The notes below the pieces were generated by a model that saw nothing but the letters and a program-made list of their open reading frames with translations, was not told where the DNA came from and searched no databases. Position numbers and translations under genes: made by a program. Below are positions 38,825 to 47,312 of a DNA stretch of 64,000 nt, piece by piece. The first letter of the stretch is position 1. Every line of letters starts with the position of its first letter. The DNA comes from UBA9676 sp036522155 (GTDB taxonomy: Bacteria; Actinomycetota; Actinomycetes; Streptosporangiales; Streptosporangiaceae). The stretch spans positions 1 to 64,000 of the forward strand of contig DATDGI010000072.1 of assembly GCA_036522155.1 (NCBI GenBank). Reading direction: 5' to 3'.

Positions 38825-40568
38825 CCACCACGGCGGTCGTCACCGGGAACCGGACCGGGGTCGGGCCGAACACCAGCCGCCCGGCCTCGGCCGCGGCCGC
38901 CCCGACCGCCTCCACCACCGGCCCGGCCAGGCTCTCCTGGCAATGCACGATCACCTCGTCATGCTGGAAGAAGACGAGCTCGGCCGCGTCCCGTGGCCGG
39001 CTGCGGGCCGGCTTCACCGCAGCGGTGGACGGCTCCGGGGCCTGATCGGGCCCGGGGGCGACACCGTCGTTAGGCAGGCACATCGCCGCCAGGCGGCGGC
39101 GCAGACCGGCGAGCAGCACGATGGCCCAGTCGGCCGCGCTGGCCTGGACGACGAAGTTGCGCGTGAACCGGCCGCGGGCGCGCAACGACCGGCCCGCCCG
39201 GGCCTCCTCCGCGTCGGGCTCGTCGGCGACGGCGGTCAGCCCGCGCCAGGCGGCCGATGGCGGCGGGCAGGTGCGGCCGAGCCGGGACCGCACCACCCGG
39301 CCCTCTTCTCCGGCCCGCGCCGCGGCCTCCACGTACTGGGCGGCGAGCGGGAACCGGCGGCGCAGCACGGCCAGCAACTGGCCCGCCTCGCCGCCCGCGC
39401 CGCCGTACATCGCCGACAGCAGCGCCACCTTGGCCTTGACCCGCTCACCGCCGAACGCCCCGGCCAGCGCCTGGTACAGGTCGCCGGTGCCCGCCGCCGC
39501 CGCGAGCGCCCGGTCCTCGGCCAGGGCGGCCAGCACCCGTGGTTCGAGCTGCGCGGCGTCGGCGACCACCAGCACGTGGCCAGGGTCGGCCACCACCGCG
39601 CGGCGCAGCAGCCGCGGGATCTGCAGAGCGCCGCCGCCGCGCGAGGCCCACCGGCCCGACACCACCCCGCCGACCACGTATTCGGGCCGGAACCGGCCGT
39701 CGGTCACCCACTCGTCCAGCCAGGCCCACCCGTGCGCGGCGTGCAGCCGGGCGAGTTCCTTGTACTCCAGCAGCAGCGGCGCCGCCGGGTGATCGACCTC
39801 GCGCAGCACCGCCGACCGGGTCGACGCGACCCTTACGCCGTCGGCCGCCAACGCCCGGATCACCTGCGCGGGCGAGTCTGGGTTGACCGGGCGGCCGAAC
39901 GCATCGGCGATCCTGGCCGCCAGATCCGCTAGCCGGGCCGGGCGCAGGCCGGGGACCGGGCGGGGGCCGAGTTGCTCGGTCAGCATCCGGTCGTGCACGT
40001 CGGCCCGCCACGGCAGGCCGTGGCTGCCCATTTCGGCCGCGATCAGGCCGCCCGCCGATTCGGCCGCTACCAGCAGCCCGAACCGGTCCGGATGCTCGTC
40101 CGAGGCCATCCGGCGCAGCTGATCGGCATGCACCGCGACGACCGCGGCCAGCGCGGCCTGCGGCTCTCCGAACGCCGGGTCGGCCGCCTCGAACAGGGCG
40201 TCCTGACCGGGACGCGCCGCCGCCAGGCGTGACCCGGTGCCCGCCGCCGGCGCGGTCGTCCCGGTCAGCCGGGCCCAGGCCGCGGCCAGCGACGCGGGCG
40301 CGCCGGGCCGCTCCTCCCGCCCGAGCAGCAGCGCCTCGGTCAGGGCCAGGTCATGGCAGCGCTCGACCCGAACGCCCGCCCGGAGCAGCCCGGGGTAGAT
40401 ATCCGCGGTCGCCGCCCACACCCACCGCACGTCACCGCGCCGCTCGGTGTCCGCGACGGCCGCCGGAAGATCTTCATGCCGAACGAAAGGCCCGCGGCTG
40501 GTCCCGTCGTCGGAGAGTTCGGCCAGCCAGCAACCGCCTTCTGGGCTGGCGACCACTGCGACCCGCAC
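38802..40568 (-). CDS. family A DNA polymerase-like protein (3'-5' exonuclease/polymerase)
   Basis: The GTG at 40568 gives 588 residues. The N-terminal half resembles a degenerate 3'-5' exonuclease domain. The C-terminal half has polymerase motifs: A, VADAAQLEPRVLAALAED (DAAQLEPR in place of DYSQIELR); B, RVKAKVALLSAMYG; and C, FFQHDEVIVHC with the HDE. It is shorter than Pol I and lacks a 5' nuclease, as in the bifunctional exonuclease/polymerase family seen widely in actinobacteria. Probably a repair enzyme. An insertion rich in Pro/Ala (PDQAPEPSTAAVKPARSRPR) precedes motif C. The ribosome site is weak, so the start may vary. Confidence 0.85.
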   Translation of the reverse strand: MRVAVVASPEGGCWLAELSDDGTSRGPFVRHEDLPAAVADTERRGDVRWVWAATADIYPGLLRAGVRVERCHDLALTEALLLGREERPGAPASLAAAWARLTGTTAPAAGTGSRLAAARPGQDALFEAADPAFGEPQAALAAVVAVHADQLRRMASDEHPDRFGLLVAAESAGGLIAAEMGSHGLPWRADVHDRMLTEQLGPRPVPGLRPARLADLAARIADAFGRPVNPDSPAQVIRALAADGVRVASTRSAVLREVDHPAAPLLLEYKELARLHAAHGWAWLDEWVTDGRFRPEYVVGGVVSGRWASRGGGALQIPRLLRRAVVADPGHVLVVADAAQLEPRVLAALAEDRALAAAAGTGDLYQALAGAFGGERVKAKVALLSAMYGGAGGEAGQLLAVLRRRFPLAAQYVEAAARAGEEGRVVRSRLGRTCPPPSAAWRGLTAVADEPDAEEARAGRSLRARGRFTRNFVVQASAADWAIVLLAGLRRRLAAMCLPNDGVAPGPDQAPEPSTAAVKPARSRPRDAAELVFFQHDEVIVHCQESLAGPVVEAVGAAAAEAGRLVFGPTPVRFPVTTAVVASYADAK

Positions 40569-40642
40569 GGATAGATTCTCGCCTGCCGGTCCGACAGGCA
40601 CGGCCACCGCCGGGCGGGGCGCCCCGCCCGGCGGGTGCTGGT

Positions 40643-40687
40643 GTCTGGGCCCGGCCCGGTCCGACACAGACCGGGCCGGGCCCAGAC
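40643..40687. terminator. very strong hairpin (19-bp perfect stem)
   Basis: Two 19-base arms (40643-40661 and 40669-40687) are perfectly complementary around a 7-base loop. The hairpin lies 12 bases after the stop at 40700 on the minus strand and 75 bases before the polymerase start, so it fits the terminator of the small gene at 40700-40968. Confidence 0.72.
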
Positions 40688-40699
40688 GCTCGATGGCCG

Positions 40700-40968
40700 T
40701 CAGCCGGCCGAGGCGGCCGGTGCTGGCCTGGCAGGACCCGGGCCGCCGAGGGCCGGCCCGCCGGGCCGGGGGCCACCCCCGAACCAGCCCCCGGCCCGGC
40801 CGGTGGGCCCCACCTCGTGCATCCGGGCGGGGAAGGATGAGGTGGGGGAAGGCACCGGCGTGGCGGTGGGCCCGGCCGCGGGGGCCACCGCGCATCGGAG
40901 GTCGCGGCCGCGGCCGCCATGGCGGCCAGGAGCAGCGGCCCGCCTGGCAGCCTGCGGTTGCCCAGCAT
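40700..40968 (-). pseudogene. possible small secreted Gly/Pro-rich protein, frame broken once
   Basis: The ATG at 40968 has a strong AAGGAGG nine to ten bases upstream and encodes a signal-peptide-like start (RRLPGGPLLLAAMAAAAATS). After about 26 codons the frame would go on as an implausible Arg/Pro-rich run into the polymerase gene. A one-base change of frame near 40890 instead gives a stretch with about 90 percent G/C third positions (VAPAAGPTATPVPSPTSSFP, then GRAGGWFGGG) that stops at 40700, just before the strong hairpin. I read this as one small gene with a frameshift, either real or a sequencing error. No family is recognised. Confidence 0.35.
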
Positions 40969-41171
40969 GGACGAGCGGCCTCCTTCCGGCCGGCCCGGCT
41001 CAGGCCGGCGGTTCAGGAGAAATCCTCATCCGGCGATCTTTGACTTTGCTGAAGAAAGGCTGAGAAATCGGTGTGCCAGAGCCGACCGGTCATGACGCCC
41101 AGGATGCGGGCCCGCATTCCAGCACGCGATGCTGGCCCGCGGGGCCGGCGCGCTGTGCCGGTCCCGCGAGG

Positions 41172-43538
41172 TCAGTACGCGGTGCCGGACCGCGAGTCGC
41201 GGTAGGCCGGGGCCGGGACCCCGCCCACGGTCGCCCACGCGGCCAGCCGCGCCGACGCCTCGCCGGGAAGCTCACCAGCGGCCCAGCCAGCAAGTTCGGC
41301 CGCGATGGTCCCGCTCACACCCAGGTTCGCGGTGTCCGCGCCAGCCGGCTCGTCCTCGCCGGCCGACGGCTCGTCCAGGCCGGGCGCGGCCGGCGCCGGG
41401 GCCGGGACGTCCAGGTCGGCGGGCAGCGGCGCGGTCAGCAAGCCATGGGCCGGCGCTGCCGCTACCAGGCTGCCTGCCGTCACCAGGCCGTCCGCTGTCA
41501 CCAGGGTGTCTGCCGCTCCCAGGCTGTCTGCCCTCACCAGACGTTCTGCCCGCTGCGGCGGGAGAGCGGCCGCCGGGGCGGTGGGAGCGGAAAGCGGGTC
41601 CGCGCCGGGGGCCGTTGCCACGCCGGACGGGACGTCGGTGGGGCGGGCAGGGATTGGTTTCGGCGTGTACGGCCGTCGCCCCTGACGCGACCGGGAATGC
41701 AGCGAGGCGCTCCCGTCCGTTGCCGCCGCCACCCGCGGCTGACTGCCGCCGGGCACCGCGGGCCGTGGCTGGTCAGTGGCCGGGGGCTGGGCATTGGGCC
41801 GGGACTGGGGAGTCGGCCGTGATTGGGCAGCCGGCCGGGGCTGGCTGGCGGCCAGGGTCTGGCCAGCAGCTGAAGGCTGAGCGGTGGCCGGGGTCCGGCC
41901 AGCAGCCAGGGACTGGTGAGTCGCTGGGGTCTGGCCAGCAGCCGAAGGCTGAGCGGTGGCCGGGGTCTGGCCAGTGGCCGGGGACTGGCCAGCGGCTGGG
42001 TACTGGCCGGTGGGCGCCGGCTGGCCTGGACCGGGCGAAGGGCGGCCGGGACCGGCGGGCCGGTGATCCGAGCGAGCGGGCTGGTGATCCCGGCGAACTG
42101 GCCGGTGATCCGGGCCGGCCGGACGGCCCGGATCGGCGGGCTGGTGGTCTCGATGCGCGGGCCGCTGGTCCGCGGGACGGTCATCCTGGCCAGCCGGACG
42201 GGTGGTGTCCTGAGCGGCCACCGGGGCTCCGGCACGCGGCTCTGTACTCACGCGCGCCGGAGTCCCGTTGTGGCCGGGTTGGCTCCCGTCCGCAGCTTCG
42301 GCCTCGGCCGGCAGGTTCGTCGCCGGGGTCCCGGCGCTGCCTGGCTCGCGGGCGTGGTCGCCGACGATGGAGCGGCCCGGACCGGTCCTGCCGGTCACCG
42401 CGCCGGTCTCCGCCGCCTTGTCCGCGGCCGCGTGGCCGTGTGCCGCGTCGTCCGCCTTCCCGCCGTTCTCTTCGGTCTTGCTGTTACCGGCCCGGTCCGC
42501 ATCCGCGCGGTCATCCATCACGACGGCGGCATCGTCGTCCGGCCAGTAGCGAGCCGAGGGCCGGGTGGCCAGCTCGGCCGGGGTCCCGTCGCCGGCCAGA
42601 ACGCTGACGTCGACGGGAGCTAGCCCGGCGGCCGGGTACGACTCCAGGGTGTCGGCCTTGCGCAGGGTGGCCTCATCCGTCCAGGCAGGCCGCCCGGAAT
42701 CCGGCCGGGCTGGCGTCGTCACGGAACCCGCCGCGACAGCGCCGGTACCGCTGCCCTGATAGGACACCGGGACCCGGATCGCGCCGTCGGCCGGAGCCGC
42801 GTACGGATAGCCAAGACCGGCTACCGCCGGACGCGGCCGACCGGGCTGAGCCGCCGCGACCGGCAGGGCCACCGCGACCGGCTGGGCCACCGCGACCGGC
42901 TCGGCCGGTGCTACGGGCCGCACTGCCGTCACCGGCTGGGCCGCCGTGGCCGGCTGAGGCGCTCCGGCTGGCTGGGCCGCCGCCGCCGGCTGAGGCGCTC
43001 CGGCTGGCTGGGCCGGCGCCGCCGGCTGCACCGCTCCGGCTGGCTGAGCTGCCGCAACTGACTGCACCGCCGTCACCGGCTGCACCGCCGTCACCGGCTG
43101 TACTGCCGCGACCGGCTGGGTCCGCGCCACCGGCTCGGCCGGTGCCACTGGCTCGGCCGGTGCCAGCGGCGGGGCAGGTGTTACCGGCGGGACGGCGACC
43201 CCAGTCAGTTCCGGGCGGCCGCGATCCGTGCGGATGCCGTTGTTCCCGGGCTGCTGGCGGGCGGCGAGGTCCGGCCGCCCGGCCGGCTCCTGGCTGACGC
43301 CAAACCCGGGGTAGTCATGGCTGTCAAGCAGGGCGGCGAGGATCTCCGCCTCGTAGGCGTCCACGCCGAGCACCACCCGGGGTTGTCCCCAGGGCTCGTC
43401 GAGGGAGTAGCCCACATAGCTCGACACGGGCGGCATCGGCTCGGCGGTCAGCCCGTGCCTGATGCGCCAGCGTTCCCATGCCCGCTCCAGTGTTGCTGCG
43501 GCCCGATGTGCGCGGGAAACCATCTCGGGATCAGGCAT
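41172..43538 (-). CDS. long Ala/Pro/Gln-rich disordered protein
   Basis: The ATG at 43538, after GGGGAGG, gives 788 residues. A folded N-terminal part (1 to about 80) has AHRAAATLERAWERWRIRHG, SSYVGYSLDEPWGQPRVVLG and DAYEAEILAALLDS; a short helical C-terminal part has GTIAAELAGWAAGELPG and ARLAAWATVGG. Between them lie about 600 residues of low-complexity repeats: A-V-Q-P-V-T, P-A-E-P-V, A-A-Q-P-A-G, then R-R-D-H-Q-P-A-R-like and T-A-Q-P-S-A-A-G-Q-T units. No signal peptide or membrane segment is present. I do not recognise a function; the layout (two small caps on a long tether) suggests a scaffold. Confidence 0.65.
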   Translation of the reverse strand: MPDPEMVSRAHRAAATLERAWERWRIRHGLTAEPMPPVSSYVGYSLDEPWGQPRVVLGVDAYEAEILAALLDSHDYPGFGVSQEPAGRPDLAARQQPGNNGIRTDRGRPELTGVAVPPVTPAPPLAPAEPVAPAEPVARTQPVAAVQPVTAVQPVTAVQSVAAAQPAGAVQPAAPAQPAGAPQPAAAAQPAGAPQPATAAQPVTAVRPVAPAEPVAVAQPVAVALPVAAAQPGRPRPAVAGLGYPYAAPADGAIRVPVSYQGSGTGAVAAGSVTTPARPDSGRPAWTDEATLRKADTLESYPAAGLAPVDVSVLAGDGTPAELATRPSARYWPDDDAAVVMDDRADADRAGNSKTEENGGKADDAAHGHAAADKAAETGAVTGRTGPGRSIVGDHAREPGSAGTPATNLPAEAEAADGSQPGHNGTPARVSTEPRAGAPVAAQDTTRPAGQDDRPADQRPAHRDHQPADPGRPAGPDHRPVRRDHQPARSDHRPAGPGRPSPGPGQPAPTGQYPAAGQSPATGQTPATAQPSAAGQTPATHQSLAAGRTPATAQPSAAGQTLAASQPRPAAQSRPTPQSRPNAQPPATDQPRPAVPGGSQPRVAAATDGSASLHSRSRQGRRPYTPKPIPARPTDVPSGVATAPGADPLSAPTAPAAALPPQRAERLVRADSLGAADTLVTADGLVTAGSLVAAAPAHGLLTAPLPADLDVPAPAPAAPGLDEPSAGEDEPAGADTANLGVSGTIAAELAGWAAGELPGEASARLAAWATVGGVPAPAYRDSRSGTAY
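42840..43150 (-). repeat. imperfect tandem repeats encoding A-Q-P-A/V units
   Basis: Imperfect repeats of roughly 18-36 bp (such as CGGCTGAGGCGCTCCGGCTG and GCCGTCACCGGCTGCACC) encode the Ala/Gln/Pro/Val repeats of the long disordered protein. They are in frame and vary in copy. Confidence 0.7.
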
Positions 43539-44019
43539 TGTGCGATCCTCCCCTAAGATCAGCGCCGCCGCCCACACCAGCCGGGATCTCCCCGCGACGC
43601 TGCCGTTCTCCAGGCAGGCGCCCAGGCCTGCCGCCGTTCTACCGCTACTGCCCTGCGATCCGTCCCTGGCGGCCGGGCACGGCCGGCCAGAAGAACGAGT
43701 TAAGTATGTCGGACCCTCACCCCGGGCACGGGGGATTACGAAAAGTTGGTTCCTGATTACTCTGAGCTAATGTTTGCCACGAACGCCCGGGGCTCAGATC
43801 GCTCCCCCAGGCGGCCGGATCGACCCCGGCAGCGCCTTGGCGGCACATCGCTCGGCTGAGCGGTCCGCTACGTTGCCGCCCCTGCGGCCAGTTGACCGCC
43901 GGGGCCGACCCCCCTCGTTTTGCTTGGTTACTGCTCGTGCTGGTGACTGCCGGACGTCCCCCGACCAGCCCCCGGCGTCACGCTGGCCGTTCACAGCCCG
44001 GCCACGCGTGAGTCTTTCC
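43539..44019. other. intergenic region downstream of bldC
   Basis: No gene is supported in these 481 bases. It should hold the promoter of the long disordered protein. A segment at about 43690-43775 is AT-richer and contains only short open frames, the longest in register being 29 codons from 43769. The bldC-side end holds a hairpin, listed separately. Confidence 0.5.
43978..44011 (-). terminator. hairpin after bldC
   Basis: TCACGCTGGCC (43978-43988) pairs with GGCCACGCGTGA (44000-44011) with one bulged base and an 11-base loop. It lies eight bases after the bldC stop. Confidence 0.5.
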
Positions 44020-44223
44020 TCATTCAGAACGCGGCTGCGGGATGCCCGCGAGCAGGGCGCGGACCTCGGTCTCCCGGTAACGGCGATGCCCGCCGAGAGT
44101 CCGGATGGACGTGAGCTTGCCGGCCTTGGCCCAGCGTGTCACGGTCTTGGGGTCCACGCGGAACATCGTCGCGACCTCGGCGGGCGTGAGCAGAGGCTCC
44201 GCCTCAGGTGTGCGTGCAGACAT
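44020..44223 (-). CDS. bldC: developmental regulator BldC, MerR-like DNA-binding protein
   Basis: The 67-residue protein is nearly identical, as I recall it, to streptomycete BldC: a single MerR-type winged helix-turn-helix with LLTPAEVATMFRVDPKTVTR, WAKAGKLTSIRTLGGHRRYR and a short tail. It lacks the effector and dimerisation parts of MerR proteins and binds DNA as head-to-tail oligomers on direct repeats. In Streptomyces it holds back entry into sporulation. Start: ATG with GGGAGAGG upstream. It stands in its usual neighbourhood beside the dehydrogenase and purine genes. Confidence 0.95.
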   Translation of the reverse strand: MSARTPEAEPLLTPAEVATMFRVDPKTVTRWAKAGKLTSIRTLGGHRRYRETEVRALLAGIPQPRSE

Positions 44224-44483
44224 AGGTACGGCCTCTCCCTCTGGACCAGTGCTGCGATCCTGCGTTGTTGCTTCCCTGGCTCCGGGGCGGAGCCTGCCGT
44301 GGATGTCCTATATGGCCCACTCAGACCATATTGCCATCACCAGCGGTGACAAGTCGACCACCAGGAGCAAAGATTCTCTCGTGACACGTCGCCCCGTTGT
44401 TTCCGGTGATCAGGTCACGCTGCGTGATTCTAGCGATACGTATCGTTGCGGCGGCACGGATTCTGAAAAGTCGTCCCTGCTGC
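44224..44483 (-). promoter_or_regulatory. bldC upstream region with 12-bp palindrome
   Basis: The 260-bp gap is AT-richer than its flanks. At 44434-44445 there is a perfect 12-bp palindrome (CGATACGTATCG). It is 211 bp from the bldC start and 39 bp from the stop of the next gene. I cannot place the promoter hexamers with confidence. Confidence 0.4.
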
Positions 44484-45386
44484 TCAGCTGGCATGTTCCA
44501 GGCCCGCCAGCGGCTGCCAGCGACGGGTCACCCGGCGGTACATAGCGGTCGCCAATTCAGGCTCTCCGCGAGCGAGTGCGTTCACCGCCGCGGACATCTC
44601 GGCCACCGACTGGTCAGCGCGCAGCGCGTCGTCGCTCAGCAGGTGCACCAGGCCGCCGTAGTCGAGCTCGACCAGTGACTGGGGGTCGAACTCGGCCAGC
44701 CAGGACAGGATCTGCGCCAGTTCGGCCGGCCCGCCCGCACCCGGCCCGGACCCGGCCCCGGCCCCGGCGGCACCGTCCGCACACCGGCAGCTGTCCAGTG
44801 CCGCTCGCACCCGCGCGCGGGCCAGGGGCATCGCTGTCGAGTAGAGGAGTGCGCGGGCCGGCGCCCCGGCCTCACCGGCACCGGCCCGCCCGCCCAGAGG
44901 GCCGGGCTGCCCGTCGAGGACCAGCCAGCGCTCGTCCGGCGCGAACGGCAGGAACCAGGCGGGTGGCACCGACCAGGTGCTGGCCTGGATGTGAATCCGC
45001 AGGACACCGGGCTGCCCCCGGCAGTTGGCGAAGCCGGTGACGGCCGCGTCCACCGCCGCCGGCGGGAGCGCGGCCAGCCGCAACTGCGGCGCTGTCGCCC
45101 GTAGCCGGGACAAGCCCAGCCACGAGCGCAGCCGCGTCTGCCAGGGGCAGATATAGGTGATCCCGTCCACCCAGCGCACGTACGCGTCGCCGCTTTCCCA
45201 CTCGGGCGCCGCGACCGGCGTCATCGCGGTGAGCCGCCGCAGCGCGTCCGCGTGCTCAGCAGCGAGCGCGCCTGCCCGGCGTGGCCGGTCAGCCGATGCC
45301 GCATAGGCCGCCCAGCGCGTGCTGTCTGGCTCAGTGAAAGCCGACAGCGGCTCATAGACGCGCAGATATGCGACGTAGGGGAGCAC
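44484..45386 (-). CDS. conserved actinobacterial hypothetical protein beside bldC
   Basis: I start the protein at the GTG at 45386 (VLPYVAYLRVYEPLSAF), the beginning expected for this family, which gives 300 residues. Conserved pieces include VRWVDGITYICPWQTRLRSW, a VLRIHIQASTWSVPPAWFLP region and RARVRAALDSCR. It has no membrane segment or known domain. A homologue occupies the same position between bldC and the amino acid dehydrogenase gene in streptomycetes. It is divergent from the dehydrogenase gene with a 177-bp gap between the starts. Confidence 0.8.
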   Translation of the reverse strand: MLPYVAYLRVYEPLSAFTEPDSTRWAAYAASADRPRRAGALAAEHADALRRLTAMTPVAAPEWESGDAYVRWVDGITYICPWQTRLRSWLGLSRLRATAPQLRLAALPPAAVDAAVTGFANCRGQPGVLRIHIQASTWSVPPAWFLPFAPDERWLVLDGQPGPLGGRAGAGEAGAPARALLYSTAMPLARARVRAALDSCRCADGAAGAGAGSGPGAGGPAELAQILSWLAEFDPQSLVELDYGGLVHLLSDDALRADQSVAEMSAAVNALARGEPELATAMYRRVTRRWQPLAGLEHAS

Positions 45387-45563
45387 GAACGCATCGTGAC
45401 ACGGCGTCTCCGCCGGGCCTACGCACGACACGTAACGAGATCATCACCGTAGCTGCGCAGGCCACAGCGGCCGTGACGGCGCACCGGACAGCGTCCCGGC
45501 GACGGCATACGCTTGTTTCGACCGCATCAACGAGGACGCGGGACAAATACAGGAGTCACCACC

Positions 45564-46730
45564 GTGACGGATGTGTTCGCGAGGTTCCCCGAGCAGCCGG
45601 GCACCGGCCAGCATCCCCAGGCGGCCGGGCAACCCGGCCAGCCGGCCGCCGACCCCAGCTCCGGCTTCACCGGCAGCCAGGCGGGGCACGAGCAGGTCGT
45701 CTTCTGCCAGGACAGCCGGTCCGGGCTGCGGGCGATCATCGCCATCTACTCCACCGCGCTCGGCCCGGCCCTGGGCGGCACCAGGTTCTACCCCTACCCG
45801 AGCGAGGGCGAGGCCCTCGCCGACGCGCTCAACCTCTCCCGGGCGATGGCCTACAAGAACGCCATGGCCGGGCTGGACCTGGGCGGCGGCAAGGCCGTCA
45901 TCATCGGCGACCCGGACCGGGACAAGTCCGAGGCGCTGCTGCGCGCGTACGGCCGGTTCGTCGAATCCCTGGGCGGCCGCTACATCACCGCCTGCGACAT
46001 CGGCACCTACAGCGAGGACATGGACATCGTGGCGCGCGAGTGCCGCCACGTCACCGGCCGGACGGTACCTAACGGCGGTGCCGGCGACTCCTCGGTCCTC
46101 ACCGCGGCCGGCGTGTTCGAGGGCATGCGCGCCGCGGCCGGGCACGCCTGGGACGACGCCAGCCTGGCAGGCCGGCTGGTCGGGGTGGAAGGCGTCGGCA
46201 AGGTCGGCCACCGGCTGGTCGGTCATCTGATCGGGGCCGGTGCCCGGGTGGTGATCAGCGACGTGAACGCCGGCGCCACCAGCGCGGTGCTGGCCCAGCA
46301 TCCCGAGGTCGAGCTGGCCGCCGACCGGGCCGCGCTGCTGGCCAGGCCGCTGGACATCCTCGCGCCCTGCGCGATGGGCGGCACGCTGGACGACGACACG
46401 GTGGCGGTCCTGACCGCCAGGATCGTCTGCGGCGGGGCCAACAACCAGCTCGCCCACCCCGGGATCGAGAAGATGCTGGCCGACCGGGGCATCCTCTACG
46501 CGCCCGACTACGTGGTCAATGCCGGCGGCGTGATCCAGGTGGCGGACGAGCTGGCCGGGTTCAACTTCGAGCGGGCCAAGGCCCGGGCGGCCGGGATCTT
46601 CGCCACCACCAGGAAGATCTTCGCCCTGGCCGACGAAGAGGGCGTGCCACCGGCGGTGGCCGCGGACCGGCTGGCCGAGCGGCGGATGGCCGAAGTCGGG
46701 CGGCTGCGCGGCATCTGGCTCGGCTCCTGA
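45564..46730 (+). CDS. vdh: Leu/Phe/Val dehydrogenase (valine dehydrogenase-like)
   Basis: The GTG at 45564, eight bases after AGGAG, gives 388 residues. It has the amino-acid dehydrogenase pattern: [37 protein letters not shown] with the catalytic Lys, [14 protein letters not shown], the NAD-binding [13 protein letters not shown], and [12 protein letters not shown] followed by GGANNQL. It deaminates a branched-chain amino acid to its 2-oxo acid with NAD. The order next to bldC and the purine genes matches vdh of Streptomyces. An N-terminal Gln/Pro-rich extension of about 35 residues is unusual. The 2-oxoacid dehydrogenase genes at 54744-58416 could use the product. Confidence 0.88.
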   Translation: MTDVFARFPEQPGTGQHPQAAGQPGQPAADPSSGFTGSQAGHEQVVFCQDSRSGLRAIIAIYSTALGPALGGTRFYPYPSEGEALADALNLSRAMAYKNAMAGLDLGGGKAVIIGDPDRDKSEALLRAYGRFVESLGGRYITACDIGTYSEDMDIVARECRHVTGRTVPNGGAGDSSVLTAAGVFEGMRAAAGHAWDDASLAGRLVGVEGVGKVGHRLVGHLIGAGARVVISDVNAGATSAVLAQHPEVELAADRAALLARPLDILAPCAMGGTLDDDTVAVLTARIVCGGANNQLAHPGIEKMLADRGILYAPDYVVNAGGVIQVADELAGFNFERAKARAAGIFATTRKIFALADEEGVPPAVAADRLAERRMAEVGRLRGIWLGS

Positions 46731-46864
46731 CCACTTGCCGGACAACTCCGCCTTCGGCGTACCACCGGCACGAGGGCAGCGCTCGCGGCGCAAAGCAGGT
46801 ACGGTTATAGGCGTATGCAGGCTCGAATGCACGCCGTGCTCCTGGCGGTGGAGTCACGGCGCGT

Positions 46865-46895
46865 TTGCGCGCCGTGCGGCCGAGCCCGTCATAAT
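46865..46895 (+). promoter_or_regulatory. candidate promoter for the DUF3073 gene
   Basis: TTGCGC (46865-46870) and CATAAT (46890-46895) are 19 bases apart and lie 57 bases before the DUF3073 start. Confidence 0.4.
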
Positions 46896-46951
46896 TCAGT
46901 GCAGGGAGCAGGAGCCCGGCCGGGTTCCGCATGTTCGAGGGGGTCGAGCCA

Positions 46952-47164
46952 ATGGGGCGCGGCCGAGCCAAGGCCAAGCAGGTGAAGGTGGCCCGCCAGC
47001 TGAAGTACAACAGCGGCGGCACCGACCTTGACCGGCTGCGGACCGAATTGGGCGTAGGCAGGGGCGACGAGAACGAGGTCGACCCCGGCTACGAAGACCT
47101 CGTGGACCGCTACCGTGACGTTGCCGGCGCCGACGGCGAGGACCCCGGCGAGGACGACGAGTAG
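46952..47164 (+). CDS. DUF3073 family small protein
   Basis: The ATG at 46952, after GAGGGGG, gives 70 residues. The family motif GRGRAKAKQVKVARQLKYNS is complete and is followed by an acidic half ending EDPGEDDE. DUF3073 proteins are short, conserved in actinobacteria and of unknown function; the basic first half could bind nucleic acid. It lies between the dehydrogenase and purM, convergent with purM, as in streptomycetes. Confidence 0.9.
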   Translation: MGRGRAKAKQVKVARQLKYNSGGTDLDRLRTELGVGRGDENEVDPGYEDLVDRYRDVAGADGEDPGEDDE

Positions 47165-47312
47165 CCTGCCCATTCCTGCCGTCAGCCCAGAGCCGCGATC
47201 AGGCCCGCCGAACGGCACACGGCGAAGGCCGCACCGGCAGCGCCGCCGTCGGGCCATCTCCTAACCGATCTTCAGCGCACTGACCCACCGCCAGGACCCG
47301 GCCGGGCCCGGC

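Noticed and set aside
42840..43150. Regular short repeats that might suggest a CRISPR array.
   Set aside because: The repeats are in frame, degenerate and code for A-Q-P-V units; there are no uniform spacers.
43769..43858. 29-codon open frame (ATG at 43769) downstream of bldC.
   Set aside because: No ribosome site and no recognisable features.
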